Positions 21,398-31,840 of a stretch of 32,038 bases of DNA are shown in pieces. This DNA is from Gymnopus androsaceus JB14 (Eukaryota > Basidiomycota > Agaricomycetes > Agaricales > Omphalotaceae), in the NCBI GenBank assembly GCA_009733575.1, contig ML769940.1:1-32038 (forward strand), written 5' to 3'. Position 1 is the stretch's first letter; every line of letters starts with the position of its first letter. The translations under genes were made by a program, and so were the position numbers. The notes beneath the pieces were generated by a model. The model saw only the letters and a list, made by a program, of their open reading frames with translations, had not been told where the DNA came from and did not search any database.

Positions 21398-21600
21398 ATG
21401 TCTACGAAATCATCTAATGGTCATGGTGGGAGGCGCAAGGGTTCTGGGCGCAAGAAGAAAGACCTTTTTCCGAGTCAGACTCAGATATCTTCGCATGCGG
21501 CAACTTCCATTTCATCACATCCTTCGACTCCGAATCATACCCAGCAGCTGCATACTAGCAACTATGATATTACTCCAGTGCCAAATTCAGTATTTTTCAC
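21398..21600 (+). pseudogene. N-terminal fragment of a basic, AT-hook-like protein
   Basis: An ATG opens a frame with a strongly basic start (GHGGRRKGSGRKKK), followed by a Ser/Thr/Gln-rich stretch. The frame then runs into the CTAT microsatellite at about 21610 and loses protein-like character. In my memory of agaricomycete proteins, a GGRR.G.GRKKK start is common on transposon-linked proteins of unknown function, but I cannot assign a family. It is probably the 5-prime end of a lost mobile-element gene. Confidence 0.4.
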
Positions 21601-21608
21601 TGGTCATG

Positions 21609-21650
21609 ATCTATCTATCCATCTATCCATCTACTATCTATCTATCTCTG
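21609..21650. repeat. CTAT/CCAT microsatellite
   Basis: Run of CTAT and CCAT tetranucleotides. A second, longer array of the same kind lies at 22069-22116, on the other side of the foldback at 21718-21992. Confidence 0.85.
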
Positions 21651-21717
21651 TGCAGGTGACCTGGAATTTGTTGTACCTATCCTCTGCCGCCAGGAGTAAG
21701 TTCCGAGCATTTCGCAT

Positions 21718-21992
21718 GTACAGCGTTTTGCATTATTCTGTGTCCCTTCAAATTTTCCATGGCTGTTTATTTGTACTTGGTGTTTTTGTGCACCTAAGGG
21801 CGCCTACGGAATATTTCAATACATTTCTTCTGTAAGTTACGACAAAGCATCGTTCGGAGACATGAGCAGATCTCCGAGATTAAAAATATATACATTGTCA
21901 TGGTAGCTGGGCCTGGGCTAGGTCTTTTAATACACACAAATAAACAGCCATGGGGAATTTGAGGGGGCACAGAATTATGCAAAACCCTGTAC
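21718..21992. mobile_element. Foldback MITE with 57-bp imperfect TIRs
   Basis: The arms 21718-21774 and 21936-21992 are inverted copies with a handful of mismatches; outer end GTACAG, inner end CCATGGCTGTTTATTTGT. The loop is about 160 nt. No clear target duplication was found. Confidence 0.8.
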
Positions 21993-22068
21993 CTCTTCTG
22001 ATCTGGCGGAGCATCGATCTTTTACCTCATGGCCAATCCCATGCTTGGGCAAAGGGTTTCGACCTTTA

Positions 22069-22116
22069 TATATCCATCCATCCATCCGTCCATCTATCCA
22101 TCTATCTATCTATCTA
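22069..22116. repeat. CCAT/CTAT microsatellite
   Basis: Array of CCAT units passing into CTAT units, related to the array at 21609-21650. Confidence 0.9.
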
Positions 22117-22244
22117 CTTTTCCCCCCTTGACCACCTCTGTTCAGCAACACCATGGTATCTTCCTCTGTTATTCTATCTTACAACAATTGATAAGTTTTC
22201 CAGTCCCAGGAAACCGAACAGAGTGTACTACAAACTCCATATTT

Positions 22245-22550
22245 TTTATTTTACTGTGATTTACAGGAATTTCTAGGACTCAAAGCCAGATGAGAAGCCC
22301 ACACAAATCCAAACCCAAACAGTATGAACCCCCATATTTCTATCTTCCAAAAATTTAAAAGATCACCTAGGACTCGCACCCAGATGATACGACCCAAACG
22401 GTATGACCCTCCTTTTTAAATTTTATCTTACTACAATTTACAAGATTTTCTAGGAGTCGAAGTAAAATTAAAGCACTGAGCACCTAGAAGTACAATCCTC
22501 CATCTTTTTGTTTCACTGCAATTTAAAGCTGTTCTAAGGCTTGGACCCGA
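22245..22550. repeat. Degenerate tandem repeat, about 85-110-nt unit
   Basis: Four diverged copies of a unit containing a CAATTTACA.GATTTTCTAGGA-like core followed by a CACCCAGATGATAC-like part, at about 22257, 22353, 22434 and 22519. Degeneracy is high, so the unit borders are approximate. Confidence 0.55.
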
Positions 22551-23867
22551 AGAACAGGAAGCCCCGCTCCGCTCGAGTTTTGTTTCCATGACCTACTATC
22601 CTTTGTGTGCGCCATAGAATCTCCTCTCTGGCATGTCCTGCATCCCAGTGCTCCATCAATTATCTTCAGCTCTTGATTACTCCAGTACTTACTCCACAGA
22701 GATTCACCCACTTCCTTCTGACTTCTTGAGCTCACAGGAGCAATTTTTGGCTCAATTTCCTTCCGACCTATTTTCTGTACTTCTAGTCTTCTACTGTTTC
22801 ACTTTTTTGATTATGTATACAATTTATTTCTGCAATTCTTTTTCCTGCCCACCGCCCTTCCTCCTGATAATTTGGGTCGGTCAATGAGCTGCGTTAGAAG
22901 ACCGCGCATTAGTAATTGAAGAAAACAAAACAGAGCCCATAAAAACACTCACTTCCAAAACCTACCAAAGCTTCCAACGCACTATCTTCCTGCGTTAACC
23001 TTGTTCTCGTTCAAGCTGGCTTACGGTATCCCGGGATTCGCATCGTTGTCGTCATTGTAGGATCGGCAGCTGGAGCTGTGGGAGTGGGAGCGGGAGGAAG
23101 GTGATTCGGAGACCTAGGTGCTGAAAAGTAGGAGGTGTTGTGCATGCATTGTTGTTGGCGTGAATCGTGATGAGGGTTGAACTAAGGTTAAATCTGAGTA
23201 GTAGGACGCATCAAACGGCCGAGACTTAGGTAGGGTAGTATTCTAGGTACACCGAACGAACGAAATGACAAGAGTAAGCCACCCTCGTAAGAAGTTCCCG
23301 CAGCAGAGATAACAGCGCCATCAAAACCCTAGCCAGAGCCGCCACCCTCCACGACGAATACGAATCGGAGGTTGTCGAAATTGTCGGAAGACCTAATGGA
23401 AGTGAGAGAGGACGACGTGATGGTATGGCTGCGGTAGCCTCAAGCATAGAAGATGACGATTAATCCCATCCCAACGCTAGACGTAACGTCGGAGTCGTCG
23501 TAGTCGTACTCTGACCAGTACTCTCCTCTCCATCGGATGCAGCAATAAACCCCTTGCTCCATCTTCTTGCTCAAACGTCCCTCTCCTGCACCTGTACCTG
23601 CGCCCCACTTGCACCCACACCCTCACCGACACTCCAAGCTAACCTTGCACTAAAGCGAGGTTGGTTTGATTAGTTGGGTGGGGATGGGTAGGGCGGATAC
23701 TGATTCGATTGAGGAACAAGAATGAGGAGGAGGTGGTGGTGCAATTAATGAGTCATACGAGTTCGAATTGAACGTCAATAACTTGTGATCCCTCCCCCTT
23801 CCGAGAAGATGGCAACTCCAACTCCTCCCTTGCTGTTTGTTGTTGTTGTTGTGGAGGCTTTGGTTGG
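22551..23867. other. No gene recognised
   Basis: No convincing coding sequence. A frame of 84 codons at 22633-22887 is a pyrimidine-rich hydrophobic run. The GC-richer part 23270-23460 could be eroded coding DNA, but I recognise nothing in it. Confidence 0.4.
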
Positions 23868-24180
23868 GTTGAGAAAGGCCAAGAACTTCTTCACTGATAA
23901 TGAAGGAAGATTATACCATAGACAAAAGGATCAACCAGATCAGTCACAGTTTGTAGTGGATCGAAATGAACATGTGGGGGTGCTATATCAAGCCCATGAT
24001 TCCCTAGGACATAAAGGCATTTTCGCGACACAAGGGATTCCAGAAAAGAGATTTTGGTGGCTGGACATCAACAAAGATGTTGTGTGGTATGTCAAGTCTT
24101 GTATAGCTTGCCAACATTGCCAGTTGCAGATGATTAAGATTCCCCCAGTGGTGACACATACACCATCCTTATGGCAATAA
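23868..24180 (+). pseudogene. Ty3/Gypsy integrase zinc-binding fragment
   Basis: An open frame of about 100 codons with the H2C2 zinc-finger of LTR-retrotransposon integrases. It starts near NFFTDNEGRLYHRQKD, has the first two ligands in AHDSLGHKGIFATQ, then RFWWLDINKDVVWYVKSC, and the last two in CIACQHCQ, followed by a Pro-rich turn and TAA. Complete Pol proteins have reverse transcriptase before and the DDE core after this domain; neither is present. This is a fragment of an inserted and deleted element. The upstream Met around 23785 adds a low-complexity Val-rich stretch and is unlikely to be a real start. Confidence 0.85.
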
Positions 24181-24406
24181 TACTGTGCAAAAAATAATTA
24201 GCACATGTCTATGATCCCAAAGTACATGGGTTTTTAAACTAGGTTGCAAGGTTTTTTTTGTCACTTTCAACACATTTTTTCTGTCCAGAGCATATGTTTT
24301 TGAGCTCTCCGAGTCCAGCCTATATTCAGATGTGTATTAGGTATTTTTTCAGTACATGTTACATATTTTCCAAGCATGTTAAGCTATAGCCTAGGCTCCT
24401 CTTAGT

Positions 24407-24726
24407 ATACTGTAACATTATGACCAAAAGTTCAGCCATATTTGGCGTGACGCTCCGATTCAGTCAGTCATCAGTTCAGCCATGTGCGTGATGCGTGATG
24501 TGCATGGAGTTCAGTTCAGTGCGCCGCAGGCGCGGCTTAATTATGCATGATTCATGAGAAAATTTTGATTTATATGGCACATAACTCCGAAAAATAAATT
24601 AGTAGCATGATGATCCGGAAAATACCCAGTTCAGACCCTGACGTGATGCATGACGAATCTGGAAATTCGAGAGTTCAGAGGGTTGCGTGATGCTTGACTG
24701 AACTTTCGGTCGTAATACTACAGTAT
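24407..24726. mobile_element. 320-bp MITE with about 30-bp TIRs
   Basis: Starts ATACTGTAACATTA and ends in the inverted equivalent (TAATACTACAGTAT); similarity continues inward through AAAGTTCAG on both sides. A few mismatches are present. I could not find a target duplication, so the exact ends and superfamily are open. Confidence 0.7.
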
Positions 24727-24739
24727 CTTTGATCATACC

Positions 24740-25040
24740 CAATGTTTGACTTGAGTACAAGTCTCATAGTGCAACCCATGTTAAAACATGGCTCAGGTTT
24801 CATCCCAGTATATGTCTACATATGCAACCAATATTCAGTTCCATCCTATGTTTTAACTCAGTACATATGGATGTATATAGCTAATGTTCAAATGTATCCT
24901 ATATTTTTACTTAGTACATGTTAATATATGTAACACATGTTTACCCACATCCTAAGTTTCAATCCAGTACATGTCAATAGATGGAGCACATGTTCACCTG
25001 CATCCTATGTATTAATTTGACACATGTGTTCCCCTCATTC
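24740..25040. repeat. Minisatellite, about 60-nt unit
   Basis: Five imperfect copies of a unit built on ATCCTATGTTTTAACTCAGT, then ACATAT/ACATGT and a CACATGTTCA-like part. AT-rich, rich in ACATGT palindromes, no coding potential. Confidence 0.75.
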
Positions 25041-25648
25041 TAGATCTAACTTAAGTATATGTTTGAGACCTAGTGTGAATCTTTGGTGTAATCAGCAGCA
25101 GACATAGAGAAATGTATACAAGGATACCTTGTAAATCCTTTGACAGATCTTCATCTACCTCAAGCAGAATGACCTTCTTGACATGGACAACATCATTGAG
25201 AGGCAATTGAGAGGTTGTGTCTCTGTATTGTGTATCAACCCAGAATTCATGGACCAAGGCCATCTAGTGACTGAGTTGGACTATTGGAGATGTATCAGAG
25301 GACAGCTATGAGCAAGAGGATATTATACTGTTACCACCTATGGATGAGTTGATGGATGATCCGCATGGTTCAAGGTTGAGATGAATCAGGATAGAGAGCT
25401 TGAGACAGTTGAGAAAGAACAAAAAAAGGGTATAGTGGTAAATGAGGATGTGGAGATTCTAGTGTTGGTCATGGGTATGGGTATACCCACAGTATTTGGG
25501 GCAGAGGTATCACAGGTAAGGGTAGAGGTACAAGCCTTCCATACCCACGGAATCTAAAATCTATTTTCTGCCTTGCTATTACAGTAAATATGTTGTATCT
25601 AAGCTTTTGCTTATATTTTACAATAATTCTAAAAGTTTTTGACCTTCA
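25041..25648. other. No gene recognised
   Basis: A 70-codon minus-strand frame (25263-25051, MALVHEFWVDTQYRDTTSQL) starts with ATG but matches nothing I know. It might be a piece of a retrotransposon given the nearby integrase fragment; this is a guess. No repeat structure seen. Confidence 0.35.
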
Positions 25649-27295
25649 CATCAGTAAAACATACATCGCTGTTTTCGGACCTTTTTGATCCTTTTGCCGG
25701 TCGGAACTTTTTTGTACCTTATTTTCTGGGACTTTTTCCGAACTTGTCCTTTTTTCCTTGGAACTTTTTTCAACTTGTACTTTTTCGAGAATTCAATGAA
25801 CTTTGAATGAACTTTTTTCAGCTTGTAGAACTACAGGCCATTTGTACATAATTCTTGAGTTCCAAGTGCCTCTATCATGTAGCCCCCTCTCTTTAAACCA
25901 ATACATACAAGGATTTAGTATTAGCAACTCCAGTATATAGTAGTACCAATGAATTATGAACAATTAAACACGAAAAAACCTCGAGACCTGGAAGCTGTCC
26001 AGCTAATTACCGGTATACCGGTAACTAGGACTGCTATTTGGGAAATAAAGATGTCGCAAATATTGCCCTAGAATTATTGTGGAGTTTGGATGAGAGCGAG
26101 CAGTCGCAATCCGAGAATTTTTCAAGTTAGTTGAAACTCCGCAACTGTATAGCTGCACGTGCATGGTGGTAATACTGTCGTGAGTATGTGCATGTTTTTC
26201 TGATCAAGACCTTCCAACTGCATAGATATCTTGGGCCTTAGGCTCGTGCCTACCTTGTTCTACTGCTGAACTTCAGATGACATCATGGATCTTGGTGTCG
26301 AGCTCACGGAGTTGCAGAACTAATGGGACTGTATTCGAAGAATTGGTACGTGATCAGAGTTGTCTCAGCTTTCATACTCATTTAGATGCCATAGGCTGGT
26401 ACACTGTAACTTGCAACGACACTTCATGCACAAACTACTGGTGAATACATTCCTCTCCATCTCACCTCCCAATCTAAACCGCAATCTTCATCATAGCTGC
26501 ATGCCAAATCACCCATTGCCACACTGGAACACTTTGTGACCTCCTAATACCAAACCCACTGTTGTGTATGGTTAAGGCGTGAGTTCAAACTTCTATCTTA
26601 TTGATGTTTATTGATTAGAATGTATATGCAGTGACCTTGTCTCCTTGATATCTCAAGAGTCAAAATTCATGCGCACACGTTATCCGCCCATTGTCACCCT
26701 CTTGACATCCACCTGAAACCCAGAGGAAGATTGGAACCTTCCTGATATTGACCTCAACGCTCTCATCACAGCTCCCAGCACCAAACAAGCTTCAGAATTG
26801 GAACCTACAGCTGCCACCATGGGATCGTAAAGTGATGCGGAACCACCTGACAGAATTGTGGAAAGCAATGCAGGAGCGACGACGACGGCGACGGCGAGGA
26901 GGGAGGGAATCAAGCCGGAAATACGGCGTGAGTATTACTGTTTATCTTTTCATACTGCAAAAGGCTGATTTGGCTTCATTTTAGCTTGAATGACACTCAA
27001 AAATGATGACAACAATAATTTTATGTATTCAGCCTCATCACCGGGCTTATAGAACGTCGCTGGCTACATAACGGGGCTATTCGGGTATTCGCAAAAAGTA
27101 TCGAGACTACTCTTATTAGTAGCTTTTACATAGGCTTATTTCAATGTTTTCAATGAACTTTTTGTTGCCTTTTTACGACCTTTGAAAAGTACGAAGGTCT
27201 TTTTTAAGGATGTGGACCTAGGTTTTCAAAGTTTGATCGGAATCGGAAAAACTTTTGAAAAAGTGCCGAAAAGGCCAATGTATGTTTTACTGATG
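25649..27295. mobile_element. TIR element 2 (CATCAGTAAAAC ends), non-autonomous
   Basis: CATCAGTAAAACATACAT at 25649-25666 is matched by its exact reverse complement at 27278-27295, giving 1,647 bp. Next to both termini lies a T-rich zone with repeated GGAACTTTTT/GACCTTTTT-like words. CA dinucleotides flank both ends. No transposase is visible; open frames inside are below 80 codons. The terminal 12 bases differ by one from those of TIR element 1 at 9983-11056, suggesting one transposase family. Confidence 0.75.
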
Positions 27296-27309
27296 CACCC
27301 CTTCTTCTG

Positions 27310-28160
27310 TAGGGTACGGTGAAAGATTCAGATATTATTCACATGTGTTAATTAACATGTTTATTAACATGTTATTAACATGCTATTAGCAGAGGACCCT
27401 CAGACCCCATGTTAATATATGTGAATAATGAAAGTAGGCGCTTACAGGCGCTTACTATATAAGTTCGTGCAAAATATGCCTATTTGACTGTTGTTCGGGT
27501 CAGGGCAAGATTTCAAAAGCTGTGACATTCCAGATGTCCCAGTTGTACCCTGGACGTGTCAATAAATTTTCATTACGCTCTCACTTTGCTACTGTACAGT
27601 CATGGAATCTCCCACCACACCAGCACTGAAAAAACTCCCTGAAAAAACCCAGCTCAAACTTCTCTATATTTGTACATATCTAAAGCATCTTCCGAAGTCT
27701 CTGCCAAAACCCCAGAAAGGAGAAATACCCAAGTATCCTTTTGGAACATTCCGAATAGACAGAGATCTCCTCGACCACACTGGGGATCATGTTGGTGCAA
27801 TAAATGAAACATTTAAATGTATATTCGGCTGGCAAACACGTACCACTGGAGATGGTTTTGCCCAAGGATATGTCAGGTAAATCGGCCATTCTTGAAGGAG
27901 AGGTCTTAGACATTCCTAGTGTTAGGGAGGATACACAGGATGATTCTGCGAATCCAGACGAGGAAATTGATTGGATGCAAATATGATTATTCACATTGGA
28001 TGTGTTATTAACATGTTAAAAATGACTTCTTTCACCTGTTAATCACATCTTAGCGTGAATGTGAATATTCTGTTATTAACTATGTTAATGATGGCCTACT
28101 CAGATGCCTATGTGAATAACATTGCTATTAACATGGCTTTGAATTATTCACCGTACCCTA
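27310..28160. mobile_element. hAT-like element carrying a small reading frame
   Basis: An 851-bp element with TIRs TAGGGTACGGTGAA (27310-27323, reverse complement at 28147-28160) flanked by the perfect 8-bp duplication TTCTTCTG (27302-27309 and 28161-28168). A TAGGG-type end plus 8-bp duplication fits hAT. Many TTATTAACATG-type subterminal repeats lie near both ends, as usual for hAT transposase binding. Instead of a transposase it holds a reading frame at 27602-27986 with a TATA-like box near 27455. It lies 14 bp from TIR element 2. Confidence 0.88.
27602..27986 (+). CDS. Hypothetical protein inside the hAT-like element
   Basis: ATG at 27602 opens 92 codons (MESPTTPALKKLPEKTQLKL at the start, then a Lys/Pro-rich and KYPFGTFRIDRDLLDH part). 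The protein-like sequence then continues in another frame to 27986 (KDMSGKSAILEGEVLDIPSV, then an acidic tail ending DEEIDWMQI). The two frames overlap at 27804-27880, so a one-base indel, a missed short intron or a recoding event is needed to join them; about 128 residues would result. No family is recognised. A possible TATA box lies 150 bp upstream (CTATATAAG). Whether it is expressed is unknown. Confidence 0.5.
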
Positions 28161-28213
28161 TTCTTCTGGTCCCTTGCCAGTGAAAACCCCGCAGTAGAAA
28201 CCCATGGTATTGT

Positions 28214-28990
28214 GTCTTGGGACCGGGAGATTTACCGAGCTTTAGCGATGAACTTATATCACCACAATTGTTCGGGAGGTACTAAGGCATAATCCTGTCC
28301 CCGTTCGGTGCGTATATTCTCATTTTCCTTCGTATGCTATTTAACTAACTCGTAAACCAGCGTTTCCGCATTTCCTCATCCAACACGACATCTATGCAGG
28401 ATATTTCCTTCCCAAGGGGTCTATCATCATGCCTAACATTTGACAAGTGCACTACATACTATCGATTCATTGTTTTAATAAAGTATCCACGTATGCAGGT
28501 CGATTTACACAATGAAGAAGACTATCCAGAGCCTGAACTGTTCAATCCCTCGCGTTTCCTTGATGCTGAAGGGAAGCTCAACCCAACGTTAAAGATCCTG
28601 AGACTGCAGCATTCGGGTTTGGAAGGCATGCTTGCGTGAGTACCCTTGCTTTCGATATGCTTTAACTTTAACTTTCCTGGTACAGCCCGGCAAACACATT
28701 GCAGTCGCATCGTTATGGATTGCGGTTGCATCCATTCTGGCTTGCTACACAATCGAGCCAGAGCTCGACGAGAATGGGAAACCAATCAAGCCGAAAGGGG
28801 AGTGGTATTCGGGGCCAACGTTACTCAGCCACCCACTTCCGTTTAAATGCCGCTTCGTCCCGCGTTCGAAAGACGTGGAAGCTTGGGTTGAACTGGCCTT
28901 GATTACGCATTACAGGTTTTCTAATGATATTACTGACCACGGTTTTTTTAATCGGGAAGGAACTCGAAGCCGGATAGCGTGTATGCAATA
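28214..28990 (+). pseudogene. Cytochrome P450 C-terminal fragment (copy A, 3-prime part)
   Basis: Matches the intact P450 from the end of the J helix to the stop and beyond, introns included: LGPGDLPSFSDE at the start, then a 10-nt deletion and frameshift, IVREVLRHNP (ExxR retained), FLIQHDIYAGYFLPKGSIIM, LFNPSRFLDAEGKL, the heme loop FGFGRHAC (Arg of the FxxGxRxC signature changed to His) and PGKHIAVASLW. The donor after MPNI is destroyed (GACAAGT in place of GGTGAGT), and one base is missing before the heme exon. The start matches the break point of the fragment ending at 8569. The sequence after the lost C-terminus, to about 28985, is again present at 31886-31985. Confidence 0.9.
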
Positions 28991-29322
28991 AGTAGGCTGT
29001 TTAGAATGAAAGGTTGGACGGTGGAGTCGGACATAGTTTCGCAGAGTATCGGCGTCTTGTGCCACAGGCAGTGATAGAGTTCCACATCTGAAATATTACT
29101 TTATAATAAAATTCGCCACCCCCTCTTGAAGTTCCCAGGCTGTCACCTAGTCTCGACTACGGTCCTCATCCCAAATTAGGGCTTTTGGCCGTAGTCGGAT
29201 GGGAAACGAACCTAGAGATCCCGGCCAAAAGTCCCAGTTGGGATGAGACAGTCGGATGGCAAACGGCACTAACTTCAAATAAAAGCAACAAATGACATTC
29301 TTAATATCCTTCTTCGTCCGGA
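28991..29322 (+). promoter_or_regulatory. Upstream region of the intact P450, with inverted repeat
   Basis: This stretch should hold the promoter of the P450 starting at 29323. It contains an inverted pair: CTCATCCCAA (29165) to TTTTGGCCG (29191) faces CGGCCAAAAG (29222) to TTGGGATGAG (29247), with an extra direct repeat AGTCGGATGG at about 29193 and 29251. It may be a binding site or a degenerate small element; I cannot tell which. Confidence 0.45.
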
Positions 29323-31358
29323 ATGTTATACATTGCCATCGCTCTTTTTCTCCCTCTACTATTTTATGTCGTACGCGCACGGCGGAAGACTTTTCCTTTC
29401 CCTCCAGGTCCTAAGAAGCTCCCGATAGTGGGAAACCTCTTTCATATGCCCAAAAAGGGTTTTGTCTGGCTCGAGTACGCTGAGATGTGTCGGCGATACG
29501 GTAAGTATCAATAACTACCCACTTCTGTAGTTGGGTATTGATACTCAATCATTAGACTCGGATATAATTCATCTAAGTGCTCTCGGAAACTCTATCGTCG
29601 TCCTTAATTCTGCAAGAGCAGTCAACGATCTTCTAGAGAAGCGATCATCAATGTATTCGAGCCGACCCAGTACAACTATGCTGGGAGAGCTGATGGGGTG
29701 AGATTCGCTGTTTATTCTTTCTACCATGGTCACTATAACCCTTATCGATGGGTACAGATGGGAAAGTGGTTTTGCCCTCAGGCCAAACGACGATATATGG
29801 AAGGCCCAACGAAAGATAGTAACACAGGCTATGCCCCCTACTGACCCGAAGCGCTTCCACTCAAAACAACTTAGTGGGACACACGATCTTCTTCGAGCAC
29901 TCCCTCAATCTGATGATGTTATGAAGTCCCTGCAAACGTGAGCGGAATGATCTCTTACTGGAAAGTGTCCTATAGTAATACTAAAAGCTTCCTAGATGGG
30001 CTGCAAAATTTATTATGGATATCACTTACGGTATTCAAGGAGATGAAGCCAAACTTTATCTTTGCACAGCAATCGAAACATTGAATTCCATTGCCGTCGC
30101 TGCAACTCCTGGCGCATTCTACGTAGACCAGATCACTATCCGTAAGAGAGATCCCTTTCTGTGAACTTTCAACTGACGATTTCAAATACAGTAAAATACA
30201 TTCCAGAATGGTTTCCGGGAGCCAGCTTTAAACAGAAAGCAAGAGAATGGAATAAATTGCGCGTGAAGTTGATTGATGATCCTTACCTCGTCACAAAAGC
30301 ACGACTGGTATATTGTCTACTTTGCGGTTTTATTTTCTTTCATTGATAATTATCTTTCAGGCCGCGGGGACTGCGACGCCATCTCTGACCTCGCTTGCTC
30401 TCGAAGAGATCGACCATACACAAGATGTTGCACATCAGGAAGAGATCATTAAACTAGCGTCAGTAACAGCATACGGAGGTGAATAAATTATTTTTTCTAC
30501 CATTTGACTTTCTCAAACCTTCCTTGCTTCTCCAGGAGGTTCCGATACAACAGTGGCTTACCTAGGAGGATTCATCATTGCTATGCTAATGAACCCAGAA
30601 GTCCAAACCAAAGCTCATCGCGAGCTCGAGAAGGTCCTGGGACCGGGAGATTTACCGAGCTTTAGCGATGAACCAACACTATCTTACATCACTGCAATTG
30701 TTCGAGAGGTAATTAGGTACAACCCTGTTGTCCCGCTTGGTGCGTGCTCTTATGTGGACTTGCAAGTCTCACGTTTTTAACTTCTAACTTGAAAACCAGC
30801 GATTCCGCATCTCCTCACCCAGGACAACATTTACAAAGGATATTTTCTACCCAAAGGGTCTATCATCATGCCTAACGTTTGGTGAGTGCACAGCTGTCAA
30901 TTTATTGCTGTCGTTAGAGTACTCAAGTGTTATGTCCATGCAGGTCGATTTTACACAATGAGGAAGACTATCCTAAGCCTGAGCTGTTCAATCCCTCGCG
31001 TTTTCTTGATGCTGAATGGAAGCTCAACCCCAACGTTAAAGATCCCGCGACTGCAGCATTCGGGTTTGGAAGGCGTGCTTGCGTGAGTACTCTTACTTTT
31101 GATGTGCTTTCAACAGTCTTAACACTCCTGGTACAGCCTGGCAAACACATTGCAATCGCATCATTATGGATTACGGTTGCATCCATTTTGGCTTGCTACA
31201 CAATCGAGCCAGAGCTTGATGAGAATGGGAAACCAATCAAGCCGAAAGGGGAGTGGTATTCGGGACCAACGTTGTTCAACCACCCGCTTCCGTTCAAATG
31301 TCGCTTCATTCCGCGTTCGAGAGACATGGAAGCGTCTTTGGGGGTGAGCTTGAGCTAG
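29323..31358 (+). CDS. Cytochrome P450 monooxygenase, intact
   Basis: Ten exons: 29323-29500, 29556-29697, 29758-29937, 29996-30141, 30192-30307, 30361-30478, 30536-30739, 30800-30881, 30944-31082, 31137-31358. Total 1,527 nt, 508 residues; introns 50-62 nt, all GT-AG, phases consistent. The N-terminus is a membrane anchor (MLYIAIALFLPLLFYVV) followed by the Pro-rich hinge FPPGPKKLPIVGN, so it sits on the ER facing the cytosol. Signatures: I-helix AYGGGSDTT (about 290-298), ExxR at Glu351-Arg354, FNPSRF, heme loop FGFGRRACPG with Cys435 as iron ligand. Length and motifs are normal for a microsomal fungal P450; the style recalls the CYP64/sterigmatocystin-oxidoreductase-like groups expanded in mushrooms. 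Substrate unknown. Partial copies lie at 8091-8569, 28214-28990 and 31841-31985, so the gene belongs to a local duplication cluster. The start is the first Met before the anchor. Confidence 0.95.
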
Positions 31359-31840
31359 ACATAGGCTGCGAGGGAGCACTTATGTCTAGACTATCGATGA
31401 CTTAGAGTATGTATGCATATCTATCGGGTCACATTAACTTACCTAGCTACTTCAAGCATTCTTTTGAAAACCTTAGAAGGTTGGTGTCGGAGGAGGCATT
31501 TAAATTCAAGCAAAATTTTTCCTGAAGCAAGTACATACTCAAAGATAATAGTTGCAGATGTACAAGTATTGCTCGATGTCAAGATTTTATCCTAGACCTC
31601 GATGATAGACTGATGCCCCACTACTACCAATTATCCTACGAACCAAGCAAATTCGGTATTCAAAGGATGACCATTGTACCAAATGGACCTTCCATGTCCG
31701 AACGTATACTTTCAGGTGTTTGTATCCCTGTATCCGGTAAATCATGATGTGCATTATTCGGAGATTTGGCCCGCTCATGTATGCGGAGCTTCAGCCATTT
31801 CCTTTGAGGTTTTGCAGAGTATTCAGCTCTGCCTCCAATG
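31359..31840. other. No gene recognised
   Basis: Spacer after the P450, expected to hold its 3-prime UTR and polyadenylation signals. Nothing further recognised. Confidence 0.4.

Noticed and set aside
22633..22887. 84-codon hydrophobic frame as a membrane protein
   Set aside because: Pyrimidine-rich low-complexity DNA gives Phe/Leu/Ser runs; no other support.
24740..25040. CRISPR-like regular repeats
   Set aside because: Repeats are imperfect, contiguous without unique spacers, and the DNA is fungal; it is a minisatellite.
26560..26610. tRNA-like B box (GAGTTCAAAC)
   Set aside because: No matching A box, acceptor stem or cloverleaf could be built around it.
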